64,000 nt of DNA from Linnemannia hyalina. Its lineage: Eukaryota > Mortierellomycota > Mortierellomycetes > Mortierellales > Mortierellaceae. A model generated the notes under the pieces. That model was not told the DNA's origin, did no database searches, and worked only from the letters and a program-made list of their open reading frames with translations. Shown here piece by piece: positions 1 through 10,022 of the stretch; the stretch's first letter is position 1; each line of letters opens with the position of its first letter. The position numbers were made by a program, and so were the translations under genes. The stretch is taken from contig JAHRHY010000011.1 in NCBI GenBank assembly GCA_019671135.1, positions 806,001 through 870,000 on the forward strand, in the 5' to 3' direction.

Positions 1-1548
1 TTCTCGATGCTTTTTATTGGATCGATGGCGTCATCGGTCACTGTTTGCGCGGATGTTGCCGAGGAAGGGTGCATGAACCTGGTCCCTGTCTTTGACTGGA
101 TTAAGCGCTGTGTCCTCTCGATCTTTATTGTCTTCTTTATCGCCTTCCTGCCGCTTTTCCTGCAGGAGTTCATGGAGCGTGGATTCGTCCGCAGTCTGAT
201 CCGTCTTGGCAAGCAGTTTATGTCGATGTCACCCCTGTTTGAGGTCTTTGTGACTCAGATCTATGCCAACTCGATCTTGACCAACTTGTCGTTCGGAGGA
301 GCTCGTTACATCGCTACAGGACGTGGATTTGCCACGACTCGTACCCCCTTTGCGCTGCTCTACTCCAGATTCGCCGGCCCCTCGCTGTACTTGGGTATGA
401 GGACGCTGATCATGCTCATCTTTGCATCGATGACGATGTGGGTCCCTCACCTGATCTACTTTTGGGTCTCGGTCATTGCGCTGGTCATCTCGCCTTTCCT
501 CTTCAATCCTCACCAGTTCTCGTTCTCAGAGTTCTTCCTCGACTACCGCGAGTTCTTGCGCTGGCTCTCTCGCGGGAACTCTCGCACACACGTCTCGTCC
601 TGGATCTCATACTGCCGCACCCTCCGCACTCGGATTACAGGATACAAGCGCAAGCGTCTGGGTCACCCCTCGGAGAAGCTTGGAGGCGATATCCCCAAGG
701 CCAACTTTTGGGTCATTTTCGTCTCGGAACTTGTGTTCCCGTTGATCCAGGTGTTTATGTGCGTGGTCTGCTACATGTTTGTCCGGTCCTTTGCCACGTC
801 CGACGGCAACGGTACTGCTGTTTATACCAGTGGTCTTCTCCGAGTCGGAGTCTTTGCGCTTGCACCCCTGGCGGTCAACGCGGCAGTTCTGGCAGTTCTC
901 TTTGCGATCTCTCTCCTGCTGGGCCCGTGCATGAACATGTGCTGCGTCAAGTTTGGATCAATCATGGCGGCGATTGCTCACGCGGTGGCGGTGTTGACGT
1001 TACTCGGATTCTTCGAGGCACTCTGGGCACTCGAGGCCTGGAACGCCTCGCACGCGGTTCTGGGAATCATTGCCGCTATCTCTGTGCAGCGATTCGTGTT
1101 CAAGATACTGATTGCTGTCTTCCTGACGAGAGAGTTCAAGCACGACGAGACCAACCGGGCCTGGTGGACGGGCAAGTGGCACGGACGTGGATTGGGCTCG
1201 CATGCGATCTCGCAGCCTCTTCGCGAGTATGTCTGTAAGATCATCGAGATGTCGATGTTTGCATGCGACTTCCTCATGGGTCATGTCATCCTGATCCTGC
1301 TGTTCCCTATCTGTTTGATCCCCTGGATTGACCGGTGGCATTCGACCATGCTGTTCTGGCTGCGTCCCAGCAAACAGATCCGGGCACCCATCTTTTCGGC
1401 CAAGCTCCGGGCCCAGCGTCGTTGGACGGTGTTGGGATATGGATTGTTGTTCATCATTGTTGCTGCGGTCTTTGTCCTCTTGATCATTGGACCCATCGTC
1501 TTCCGCGAGCGGATGCCCAACAACCTTGGAAAGATCATTCCCGTCTAG
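1..1548 (+). CDS. FKS1: 1,3-beta-glucan synthase catalytic subunit, C-terminal part (5' end outside window)
   Basis: Polytopic plasma-membrane enzyme that makes cell-wall 1,3-beta-glucan from UDP-glucose. The frame is open from base 1, so the N-terminal half and most of the synthase domain lie upstream. About 515 codons are visible as one uninterrupted exon. Family-typical stretches are SPLFEVFVTQIYA, GGARYIATGRGFATTR, LLYSRFAGPSLYLG, FNPHQFSFSEFFLDYREFLRWLSRGNSR (seen at about residues 168-195 of the fragment) and TRITGYKRK. The rest is a run of hydrophobic membrane segments ending in a basic C-terminus just before the TAG. A polyadenylation hexamer lies 190 nt downstream. Family identity is secure; which FKS paralogue it is cannot be told from this fragment. 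Confidence 0.95.
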   Translation, partial: FSMLFIGSMASSVTVCADVAEEGCMNLVPVFDWIKRCVLSIFIVFFIAFLPLFLQEFMERGFVRSLIRLGKQFMSMSPLFEVFVTQIYANSILTNLSFGGARYIATGRGFATTRTPFALLYSRFAGPSLYLGMRTLIMLIFASMTMWVPHLIYFWVSVIALVISPFLFNPHQFSFSEFFLDYREFLRWLSRGNSRTHVSSWISYCRTLRTRITGYKRKRLGHPSEKLGGDIPKANFWVIFVSELVFPLIQVFMCVVCYMFVRSFATSDGNGTAVYTSGLLRVGVFALAPLAVNAAVLAVLFAISLLLGPCMNMCCVKFGSIMAAIAHAVAVLTLLGFFEALWALEAWNASHAVLGIIAAISVQRFVFKILIAVFLTREFKHDETNRAWWTGKWHGRGLGSHAISQPLREYVCKIIEMSMFACDFLMGHVILILLFPICLIPWIDRWHSTMLFWLRPSKQIRAPIFSAKLRAQRRWTVLGYGLLFIIVAAVFVLLIIGPIVFRERMPNNLGKIIPV

Positions 1549-1737
1549 ATTTCTTCAACCTTCTTTTTTCATGTTGCTTTTGTCATTTACTCCTCATATA
1601 TTTTTCTTTCCTAGTTTATTGTTCAAGTCAAAACATCCCTTATCCTTTCTCTTTCTCTTCATCCTATCTCTTCTCATCCTTTCATTATTCTTTCCCATGT
1701 ACCATATAAACCATTGTTAGGGTCCTCTTCTACTTCC

Positions 1738-1743
1738 AATAAA
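1738..1743 (+). terminator. Candidate polyadenylation signal of the glucan synthase gene
   Basis: AATAAA hexamer 190 nt after the FKS stop codon, after a long T/C-rich 3' UTR. Position and motif are seen; its use is inferred. Confidence 0.5.
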
Positions 1744-1869
1744 CAAAGCATCAGCAACCTACTACAGATGAGTTGGTCTTTTTGTTTCCTTGTTTATCTT
1801 GGCCTGCCTCGCCCTCTATCCTCTCTCTCTCTCCTGCATCCTCAAGTGCTCTTGTCCCTGCCATGCAGC

Positions 1870-2190
1870 ATGTGTCCTCGTTATCTGCGTCAACCAACCT
1901 TGTCGCTCCATAGGCTCGACAGACCAACGGTTAGCCGCCATCAACAGCAACTGCACGGACTCATCGACATAGTCACACAACATTGCGATGGTCTAGCTGT
2001 AAAAGGAGAGGATCCAGCCAATTGGGTCTGTTTCAAAATGAACCGCGCGACCGCATTCGCTCCTTTCGTCCAGTCTGTCGAAGAAGCCCGCGGTAGCAAC
2101 AACCCACGACCTCAGCCAGGTCACAATCAACCTCAAGTTCTGCACCACTGCACCAGCTCCAAGGATTTCTTTTTCCCGCAGACTCGCTAG
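1870..2190 (+). CDS. Doubtful small ORF, 106 codons, unrecognised
   Basis: An ATG-to-TAG frame follows a CT-rich stretch (about 1800-1855) that resembles the leaders of real genes nearby. The inferred product is hydrophilic, rich in His, Gln and Arg, and has no recognised motif. Its last 50 codons, from an internal ATG at 2038, look more coding-like than the start. It lies between the FKS poly(A) signal and the convergent 3' end of the DPBB gene. It could equally be chance open sequence in a 0.9-kb intergenic region. Confidence 0.2.
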   Translation: MCPRYLRQPTLSLHRLDRPTVSRHQQQLHGLIDIVTQHCDGLAVKGEDPANWVCFKMNRATAFAPFVQSVEEARGSNNPRPQPGHNQPQVLHHCTSSKDFFFPQTR

Positions 2191-2281
2191 CCAGGCTCCA
2201 GTAGGATCTAACTGTTAACAAAGGGCTTTACTTGTTGTGAATGCAATGAAAGGATTTTATTCTTTGATTAAAAAGGGAAAT

Positions 2282-2299
2282 GGGGGGGGGGGGGGGGGG
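2282..2299. repeat. G18 homopolymer
   Basis: Eighteen consecutive G on the plus strand, in the presumed 3' flank of the minus-strand DPBB gene. A second G18 tract lies at 3870-3887. Confidence 0.95.
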
Positions 2300-2471
2300 T
2301 ATTGTTTTTGCTATGCTTTTGTGTGTAAAATGAAGAATTAAGTATGGCAAAGGGGGAAAGTGTATGTGCAAGTGTGTATATGTGAAAGAGTAGATCAACT
2401 AATTCTCTAGTGAAGGGAAGAAAAAGGGAAATATGGACAAAAACAATATGTTGTACGATCAAAAGAACAAC

Positions 2472-3069
2472 TTAGTTCTTCTTGACAGAAGGGGACTTGG
2501 GCCACTTCAAGTTGCTACCGGAAGAAGGGCATCTCACGAACTCATACTTGATCGAGACAACACCCTTGCTCTTGGGTGCCAATGTTGTGAACGCACTGAG
2601 GGACAGATCAACATGTCCAGCACCGCAGCTAGAGCAGTCGTCGATGATACGAGCAATGACGGAGCGAGAGCCGGCAGTGATGCGGAGACATTCGAAGCAA
2701 GCGTTCTTGACGCCGCCAGAGAACTGGGAGAGACGCATGGCGGCAATGTGCCAGCTGTCCTTGGCGTTGACGTCCTTGTTCTCGAGGATTCCGTAGCATG
2801 CGACCTATGGGTTGGAGTAGATTGGAGAGGAAAGGAAGGAATGAGAGAAAGGGGTTAGATCTGCGTGCTATGTGTATACAAAAAAGGAGAGCTTAGTTGA
2901 TTAAAAAAGAAAGACTTACATCTTCAGCATCTTTGCCGTTGAACCAGGTGGCCTTTCCACTGGCCTTCTTTCCGAACTGAATTTTGGTTGCGGCCTCAGA
3001 GGTAGAGATGACAGACAGGAGGGCGATCAGGGTCATGGCGACCAGGAGAGTGAACTTTGTGAACTGCAT
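2472..3069 (-). CDS. Secreted double-psi beta-barrel (RlpA/expansin-like) small protein
   Basis: Two exons on the minus strand: 3069-2920 and 2804-2472, with intron 2919-2805 (GTAAGT to ATAG); product 160 aa. Residues 1 to about 27 form a signal peptide with a hydrophobic core, followed by a compact domain with paired cysteines (ACYG, ACFECL, DDCSSCG, RCPSSG) and the motif GHVDLS, close to the expansin HFDLS motif. These features match the RlpA-like double-psi beta-barrel family of secreted fungal proteins (loosenin/expansin-like), which act at cell walls or the host interface. There is no carbohydrate-binding module. The exact substrate is unknown. The start ATG follows a leader rich in GATGAG units. 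Confidence 0.85.
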
Positions 3070-3138
3070 TGTGTGTGTGTATATGTGATACGAGGTAGAG
3101 TGTAGGGGGGGCGTATGTACAAGTAGAGTAGAAGTGGG

Positions 3139-3168
3139 GATGAAGATGAGGATGAAGATGAGGATGAG
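3139..3168. repeat. GATGAA/GATGAG hexamer microsatellite
   Basis: Five tandem GATGAR-type units in the 5' leader of the minus-strand DPBB gene. Confidence 0.8.
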
Positions 3169-3869
3169 TGAGTGAAGAGTAAGAAAAAGTGGGGATGGGT
3201 CTTGAGGTTTTATAGCCGGAGGGGGTGAAGAAGGAGAGGGGAGCAGGGGCCATGAAAATGACAGGGCAATAGAGAGCAATGAAGTGAGTGAGTGAGAGCA
3301 AGAGGAGGGGAGGGGTAAATGAATTGCTGAGTTGTGAGTATTGTTAATGCATGGTTTGGATATATTGACAGGGGCAGAAGGGTAATCTAAAAAGAAGAGG
3401 AATTATCATTTGAGATGGTTCCCCTGCTCGCTCTGTCCGCGTTTCATTTATTATCTCCCCCCTTTTCAGGAACAAGGAATATGGAAGGGGAGGAGGGAGA
3501 ACAGCAACGGCAAAAAACAGGGTGGTTGTGGTTTGTCGTGTGTGCTTGCATCTCATTTTACCGCCTCTGTAATGAAAAACAACAAAGAAAAACATACAAC
3601 AATCGATAATTTAACATTCGGCACCGCCGCCGCGCCCTTTGAAATGAAAATGTCTCGATTTTTGTGCGATACGATACAAATGAGATACCACGCGGCCTTT
3701 TTTTTTTCTTGCGAAGGCGTACCGAACTGGTGTGCTAAATTACCTTTTCTTCATCTCCTTATTCATTGCTTTTTGCCGATATGGACAATGGTTCTGAGAC
3801 TGAAAAGAAAGTCGAAAAAGGAAATCGAAAGAAAATAGGCGGCATACATCTGATAACAGCTGAAGAGAA

Positions 3870-3887
3870 GGGGGGGGGGGGGGGGGG
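3870..3887. repeat. G18 homopolymer
   Basis: Eighteen consecutive G on the plus strand, the same length as the tract at 2282-2299. Confidence 0.95.
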
Positions 3888-6800
3888 AACAAGGTGGACA
3901 ATCAAAGGGTGTGCTAATTTGTGAAAATTAATGAACATAACCATGCCACTCAAACATTCAATTGCAACTAGGTGGGAATGATCCATCCATCCTTCCATCC
4001 ATGAAGGGAATGAGTCAAATGAAAACGATATGTGTCAGTTAGAAACGCCGGGTCATGTGGAATGGAAGGGTGCTTCGTCCAATATATGTGCAATAATTGA
4101 ACCATCTCGATAGGTACCAACAATGTTCATCTCCTCTTGCCGAGCCAGCGCCTTTTTTCCACTCCTCCGCCCGCCACCCGCCCCTGTGCCTGCTCTCCTT
4201 CCCTACCTTGCTGCTGCTCCATCTCGAACAAAGAAACATTTCTGCTGCGTGCTCGCTGCATCTTAATTTTTTGATATGTTTTTTACCACCTGCAACTTGC
4301 ATCTAACTCCAAAAGAATGTAAATTGCTAAGCGGTAGAAGGGGCAGCCCCTCATTGAGACTGCAGTTCTCCCGCTCCTCCCAGATCTTTTAACAAAACGC
4401 TGATGGAGGCAGGATGACGAGGAATAGAAAAATGAAGGGTCCAAGGCGAAGAGAGAGGGAGGGAGTGAAGGGGGAGAGACGATGCAAGAAAAAGAGGGTA
4501 CTGGAACATTGATCTATCCTTCTTTCCCCTCATTTTCTTCATCCTCTCCCATCTGCAGGGTATGGACGCTTTCCAGTAAACAAAGAGAGAATTAAATGTA
4601 TGGGAGGTGGAATGATGACAGAAGTAGGTATGTGATGATAAACAAACACCACAAAGGAATAGGTATATGAACAGGTACCTCGACCAATGTTTTCTTCATT
4701 CCGACGGTAGGAGAGTGAAATTTGCGGCGTGTCGATATAGGCAGTAAACATGCCAGCATCGACACAGGCAGTCGGCAACATTAAAAGAAATATGACAGCA
4801 AACAGACAACATCAACTACAAAACGACAAGCAGAGAAAAAAAATCGTTGAAAACTTGTGGGCCAGGACCCGCGTCAAAAAACAAAGGCGCTGTTGTAATG
4901 CATTCCGACGTTTGCTTGTTTGTTTTGTTTATTTGTCAGTGGGAGAGAGGGAAAGGTGCCCGAGCCATGAAATGTTGGACCGTTAGATGTCCGCCCAGAC
5001 CAGGGCACACTCCTTGTGTGCAACGGCCATTCTTTCGTATCTCTATCGCCTTGGTCACACAAAGCCTAGTCGATGTAGAGGAGGAAGGCAGTAGAAGGTT
5101 GGGGATGCGAGAAAAGAGAGGGTAAGTGCAAGCGCAAGCAAGAGAGCAAGAGAGCAAGAGAGCAAAAAAAGGGATAGGTAATCGCATGCGCAGATGAATC
5201 ATGAAGTGACACTTCTTGCCACATGCCATAACGACGTCTATCTCTTTATCTTCAACTTCTCGCCAACGGAGACAGACGCTAGAATGTACCGCCATGATTC
5301 ACACATCTTCTCCGTCCATGAAATTTTTTGTCGTCAAGAGCGATACCGCTTATGGTCTCATTCCCATAGGGACAGGAGTGAGAGTATACCTTGAAGGACA
5401 CGACTGATCTCTGTTTTTTACCATCATTCCTCCCAACGGTCTGCTGTATTTTTGCTTAATGCAATTAGATCTCGTTTAACAATTTACGGGAAAGTTCAAA
5501 ATGTACTCCTTTTTTTCCTCTTCCATCTCCCATTACCCCACTCCTCTTCTACTCCTGGCCCCTATTCCCTGCCCCTTTCTCGGTGGCTCTTTCTCTCATC
5601 CTGTTTCTGATCCGGTCAAAACGCACACGCAAACAGGGGTGTAACTGAGCCTGCTCACCTAAATGAAAATGAACGAAGAAAGAAGCAACACAAGCCTCCT
5701 TTGGCGCCGCCCCCAGATCTCGTCCTCAAGAGACAAAATGAAACTGGAAACGGATCCTTATTGTTTCTTTGGATCTGTGATAGAGCCCAGACCCAATAGA
5801 GAATACAGAGATATGACGGTGGTATGTAGGTGGGTGATATTTTCTACTCCAACTAAAATGAGCCCACGCTGAGGCAATTGGAGTGGCAAAAATGATAACA
5901 ACACGATCCATCTCCACTTGTCGACTTTTTGAAGGACTCCAGAGTGATAGATGGCACACAGAAACATCTTTTCTCCATCGTTCATTTTTTTTGCTTGTTC
6001 TCATAGTATGGTCGTGCGAGCAGTAAAGAAAAAAAATAGGAATGTAATCGAGGGAAGTCCACGATGAAACGCGGGGATGGTGACCCGGGCTTATACCCCA
6101 TTTTGATCAGTTACTCTGTCGACATTGGACGGTACGCGATTTCGTAAAACGCGTCTGTTTCTGATCTCGTCGTAAATTGTGTCTCGCCTTCGATCACAAT
6201 TCGAGGAAACCAACATGTGGAAGGAACGAACGATGGATCTCTTTCCATTGATGGCCATGCAAAACACTGTCGTGCATTTTTACATCTCCTTCTATACTCT
6301 TAACCCAAGCCCTTAGCCCCTAACCTCTAGCATCTCCCAGCCCTGTTTTCCTTTCTCTCAGAAAGTCCAAAGTAGACACGAGCATAGGCAGAAATGATGG
6401 AATGCTGAACACATTCCTTTGCAAAAAATTTCTTTGTTTGTTTGTGTTGTTGGCGCATGGACTACAAACGGCGGGATTTCGATGCTAATTCTATCTCCGT
6501 CCACCCAAATATTACCATATGCAATTTTTCCAATCTTCCTCGGACCTTTTTCCCGTTGGGGAGGGTGAGGTCCCTTGTCCAAAACGAGCAAGGAGAAGAT
6601 AACACAACCCCTGGACCTGGCGACGTGGTTATGAATGCCTTCCATTTGTGGGCAAGCGTTGGTATGCGCCAGTCACGTCGAATTGACTAACTACAGATCG
6701 TCTGTTAGTCTAGCGAAGTGGTTTGAGAGTTGTACTTGTCTGCACCTAAATGCAAGGTTTTCTTTTCAGAGCCGACCAGTTTTCCGCTTTTTTCTCACGG

Positions 6801-7469
6801 GATGGGAGAGAAAGATTGGCAGCGGGGCTCCTTTCTTTTCTTCCTGTCCGCAATGCAGAAGAGCCTGGAGATGTGAAGAGATGAACAGAAGCGACTCGGG
6901 GAATGTACCCGGACCAGATTAGAAGTGAAGGAGAGGGGACGAGAAGGAAGGAAGTGGTCGATGGAAAAAGATGTCGGTACTTGTTGGGTATGTGGGTATG
7001 TTGAGTACCTTAGGGGGACAGAGGTCAGTGCGCCAAGGAAGGATTCTTTACTTCCTGCAGGATGCAGGTTCAGAAATTAGGTGCAGCAGGGACAGATCGA
7101 AAAGAAGGTTTGGAAGTGGCAAATGGTGTGGTTGTCAATTGAGGCGCTTTGATAGGTGTGTCAGTCTAGGATCAATGCAAATCATTTACGACGCGTCACC
7201 TCATCAGTTCTTTCCCTTGATTATCCCTTTATCCTCTATTCCTGCGCCTCACGTAGTCGTAAAAAAAACGCCTTTCATGATCACCCTCTGTCTCGACATC
7301 TCTTTCGGTCATATCTCCGTAGGGGCATCAACCCTTGTTGGTTCCTCTTTCTCCTCTCGCTCGGCTGAGACCCACCCTACTTTCCTTTTTCTCCTTTTCT
7401 CTCTCCATCCTCGCTCCTCTCACACTTTACTCTCCCACCTTCCAAACCACACTGCATTAAACCAGTTCC

Positions 7470-9878
7470 ATGAGAACACAGCACCTTCCCTTTTCTGATG
7501 CATCAGAACATATTCTTTCATTCACCGACTCCTTCCATGAAAAGAATCTACAGAATCCTGGTGGCATCGACACTCCTTCTCCACTTCCCCCGCCACCTCC
7601 AATAGAATCCAATGTCGTTATCCCCTCTCTCGAACCCCGACCGAAGGGTCGTTCTCCTAGTTGTTGCTTTTATTGCCTGCACCCACTCACCGGAAAGGAG
7701 GAGAACGAGAAGGCAGAGAAGACAAAGGCCGACAGAGAGGCAACACTAGATCTGCCGGAGACTGGCCTCCAGTACTTGATCTTGACTCCTGATACTCAAG
7801 ACCACAAGAGCGCTGGAACTAAAGAGTATGAGAGTGGCCTCAAGAGTTTCGCGATGGCCAGTTCTTTCGCTCCTGCAAAAACCGAACAGGAAGACGGAGA
7901 CGACGAGGTGCGACCTGATCGTATGGGTAGTCGTCCTAGGGGTCGCAGGATCCGGCTCCAAGATGTACATGTCGACGGTGACGAGGTCGGTGTCTTGGCC
8001 TCTGGAGCGTATCAAAGCCTTTACGACGATGAAATCGACATGAGCCGAGGAAGTACAACAGTTGCTCATTCTAATGGTCCGCGAGTACAAGAAAAGGCGG
8101 ATTTCTCGTCAGGACAGGATGTCCTATCGGGTCGCGATGGTAGCGACATAGGAAGAGGACGAGAGGAGTCAATGGAGGGGTACCACATCTCGGGATCGGA
8201 TTCGATGATGATGGCCGGAGCCATGGCTGATGATGCACCTCCGTGTCACTTGGGCGTCCTTGAGTTGGATAGCATTAGCGAGAAAGGAGAGACGATGGAT
8301 GGAGACGAGTCGATGGATGTGACGGATATTGCTGCCAGGATACCCCTGGCCCAAGAAAGAGGATCCTCTCGGACTAACAAGATTCGTCGCTCCTTCTCCG
8401 AGTCCGCTGTCGAAGTTCCTAATCCGTTTCTCGTCCCTACTCGGGTAGCTTCTTCGACATCGACACTCGCTAACAACAGACAGTTGCATAGGAACAGCGA
8501 TGTCACGCATACTCGTGCTACGATTGACCCGCTCACATCTCAATCGGCACCTCTTCCTCTGACTCCCACCATTCACCCGATCTCTTGCGAATGTGGACGC
8601 GTCATCGACCTTCCTCCTTCCCTTGTCACCCCAGCAGCAGCAGCTCACTTTCAGGACCCGCGCCAAAGACAGTTCAATTGCGATGAACCCATGAGCCCGT
8701 CACAGACACCAGCCCGTCCTCTTTCAATGGCTTCATCTTATTTTGTCCCCCTGTCGTCGTTCTTGCCGTCGTCCTATCAAGTCTCATTCACCTCCTGGCG
8801 CAACTCGATCATCGCGCCATCCTACGTGTCTCTTCTCTCCAGTCATATCCACATCGGCATCGATGACGACGACGAAAATGAGGAAGTGGTTGGCATCCGC
8901 CATAGTCCTGCAGCAGGAGAGGAGGCCACCCCAAATCATCTATCAAAGGACAAACGCTTCCTTGAATTTGGCCATCACAGTAACCACTGCCACGCCGGGA
9001 TCCACGGAGTAACAGCTACAGCAAAGCGATTGGCGGGGCTGGTTATGTCGACCAGTCAAGCGACATTGGGCTATGTCAAAGACACGGTAGCCCCACAAGC
9101 CATCCATCTCGCTCACAGAAGTGCATCCTCAACCATCGGATTTCTGACATCCCACATCCCCGGTCCTTCAACTGTGCCGTCAATGCTACCTCGATTACTT
9201 GGAGACGTAATTACCGGTCGTCAGGGAGCCAACAACGATCATAGCGATGGAACCAAATCTCCAGGAGGAGGTGGAACATCAGAGGGACGACGATCGCGCT
9301 CAACCATGGACGGTCGAGGACTGAGCGACCGCATAAGTCGTTCTGCATCCGAACTTGTTAACACAAGGACAGGAGAGCCGTCTCTCCCAGAAGCAGTTTA
9401 CCACCGCACGCGTCGCTCAACCGACCCATCGATATCCAAGACCAAAACCTCAACAACGACACCAATTACTACCTCAACAGCCATGACGACCACCAATCAA
9501 CCCAGAAGAGCCCGTCGAACCACCGTACAAACCATCCCCGGTCCCGAAGGGCTGGACCCAGAGACACGTCGACGACTCGAGGCTCAAGGATTTGCCGCCC
9601 TCGGTCTCCGGGACGAGTCTGCAGGTCAAGGTTGGCGTAACTGGTGGGACCCTCGACGCTACGGTCTACCAAAGTACATCATTTGCCACCAAATTCGAAC
9701 CCCTCGACCATGCACCACTATCCTGTTCCTGATCATGATTTTTTGCATCATCCGTAAGTATACTTTCTCTGTTTTCTTCCTGCAATTTGCTGCCGTTAAT
9801 ACAGGTCGTTGCTTTAAGAGACTCACTCATTCGTCTTTATCTCCATATCTAGTACCAATTGTGTTCCATCGCAAGTAG
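7470..9878 (+). CDS. Orphan, mostly disordered protein with hydrophobic C-terminal segment
   Basis: Long open frame of 802 codons. I do not recognise the family. Most of it is low-complexity Ser/Thr/Arg/Asp-rich sequence, with a cysteine cluster CCFYCLHPLTG near residue 69, CECGRVIDLP near residue 371, a Thr-run near residue 655, and a conserved-looking block near residues 685-730 containing GFAALGLRDE and WRNWWDPRRYG. Just after it is a hydrophobic stretch, ILFLIMIFCII, then basic residues. A 51-nt GT-AG intron (9754-9804) can be removed without changing frame, giving 785 aa; removal is likely. This suggests a tail-anchored protein with a cytosolic disordered body (inference). A poly(A) hexamer lies 38 nt after the stop. 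The ATG at 7851 is an alternative start. Confidence 0.7.
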   Translation: MRTQHLPFSDASEHILSFTDSFHEKNLQNPGGIDTPSPLPPPPPIESNVVIPSLEPRPKGRSPSCCFYCLHPLTGKEENEKAEKTKADREATLDLPETGLQYLILTPDTQDHKSAGTKEYESGLKSFAMASSFAPAKTEQEDGDDEVRPDRMGSRPRGRRIRLQDVHVDGDEVGVLASGAYQSLYDDEIDMSRGSTTVAHSNGPRVQEKADFSSGQDVLSGRDGSDIGRGREESMEGYHISGSDSMMMAGAMADDAPPCHLGVLELDSISEKGETMDGDESMDVTDIAARIPLAQERGSSRTNKIRRSFSESAVEVPNPFLVPTRVASSTSTLANNRQLHRNSDVTHTRATIDPLTSQSAPLPLTPTIHPISCECGRVIDLPPSLVTPAAAAHFQDPRQRQFNCDEPMSPSQTPARPLSMASSYFVPLSSFLPSSYQVSFTSWRNSIIAPSYVSLLSSHIHIGIDDDDENEEVVGIRHSPAAGEEATPNHLSKDKRFLEFGHHSNHCHAGIHGVTATAKRLAGLVMSTSQATLGYVKDTVAPQAIHLAHRSASSTIGFLTSHIPGPSTVPSMLPRLLGDVITGRQGANNDHSDGTKSPGGGGTSEGRRSRSTMDGRGLSDRISRSASELVNTRTGEPSLPEAVYHRTRRSTDPSISKTKTSTTTPITTSTAMTTTNQPRRARRTTVQTIPGPEGLDPETRRRLEAQGFAALGLRDESAGQGWRNWWDPRRYGLPKYIICHQIRTPRPCTTILFLIMIFCIIRKYTFSVFFLQFAAVNTGRCFKRLTHSSLSPYLVPIVFHRK

Positions 9879-9915
9879 ATAAAATACAGAGGAGCATCCT
9901 TTTACTGAGACGCTG

Positions 9916-9921
9916 AATAAA
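9916..9921 (+). terminator. Candidate polyadenylation signal of the orphan gene
   Basis: AATAAA 38 nt after the stop at 9878, in the 144-bp gap between this gene and the convergent ING gene. Confidence 0.5.
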
Positions 9922-10022
9922 ACAGTAGCATAGGTTGAGGCACTTTTTTGATTGTGCGCAGATACAAAGGGGGTGGAGGACGTGAGTGCGGGTGTGGGTG
10001 TGGACTGAAAGGGAATCGACAT

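Larger units (their letters stand above)
3070..7469. other. Gene-poor intergenic region, 4.4 kb
   Basis: No gene could be supported on either strand. The open frames here are short, unspliceable by eye and without motifs. It contains the leader of the DPBB gene with an imperfect GATGAA/GATGAG repeat (3139-3168), a G18 tract (3870-3887), a short degenerate telomere-like stretch (6300-6325) and a CT-rich leader before 7470. An unrecognised non-coding RNA cannot be excluded. Confidence 0.6.

Noticed and set aside
3410..3838. Plus-strand 142-codon frame downstream of the DPBB gene leader
   Set aside because: No motif, unlike-coding composition and no leader; treated as chance.
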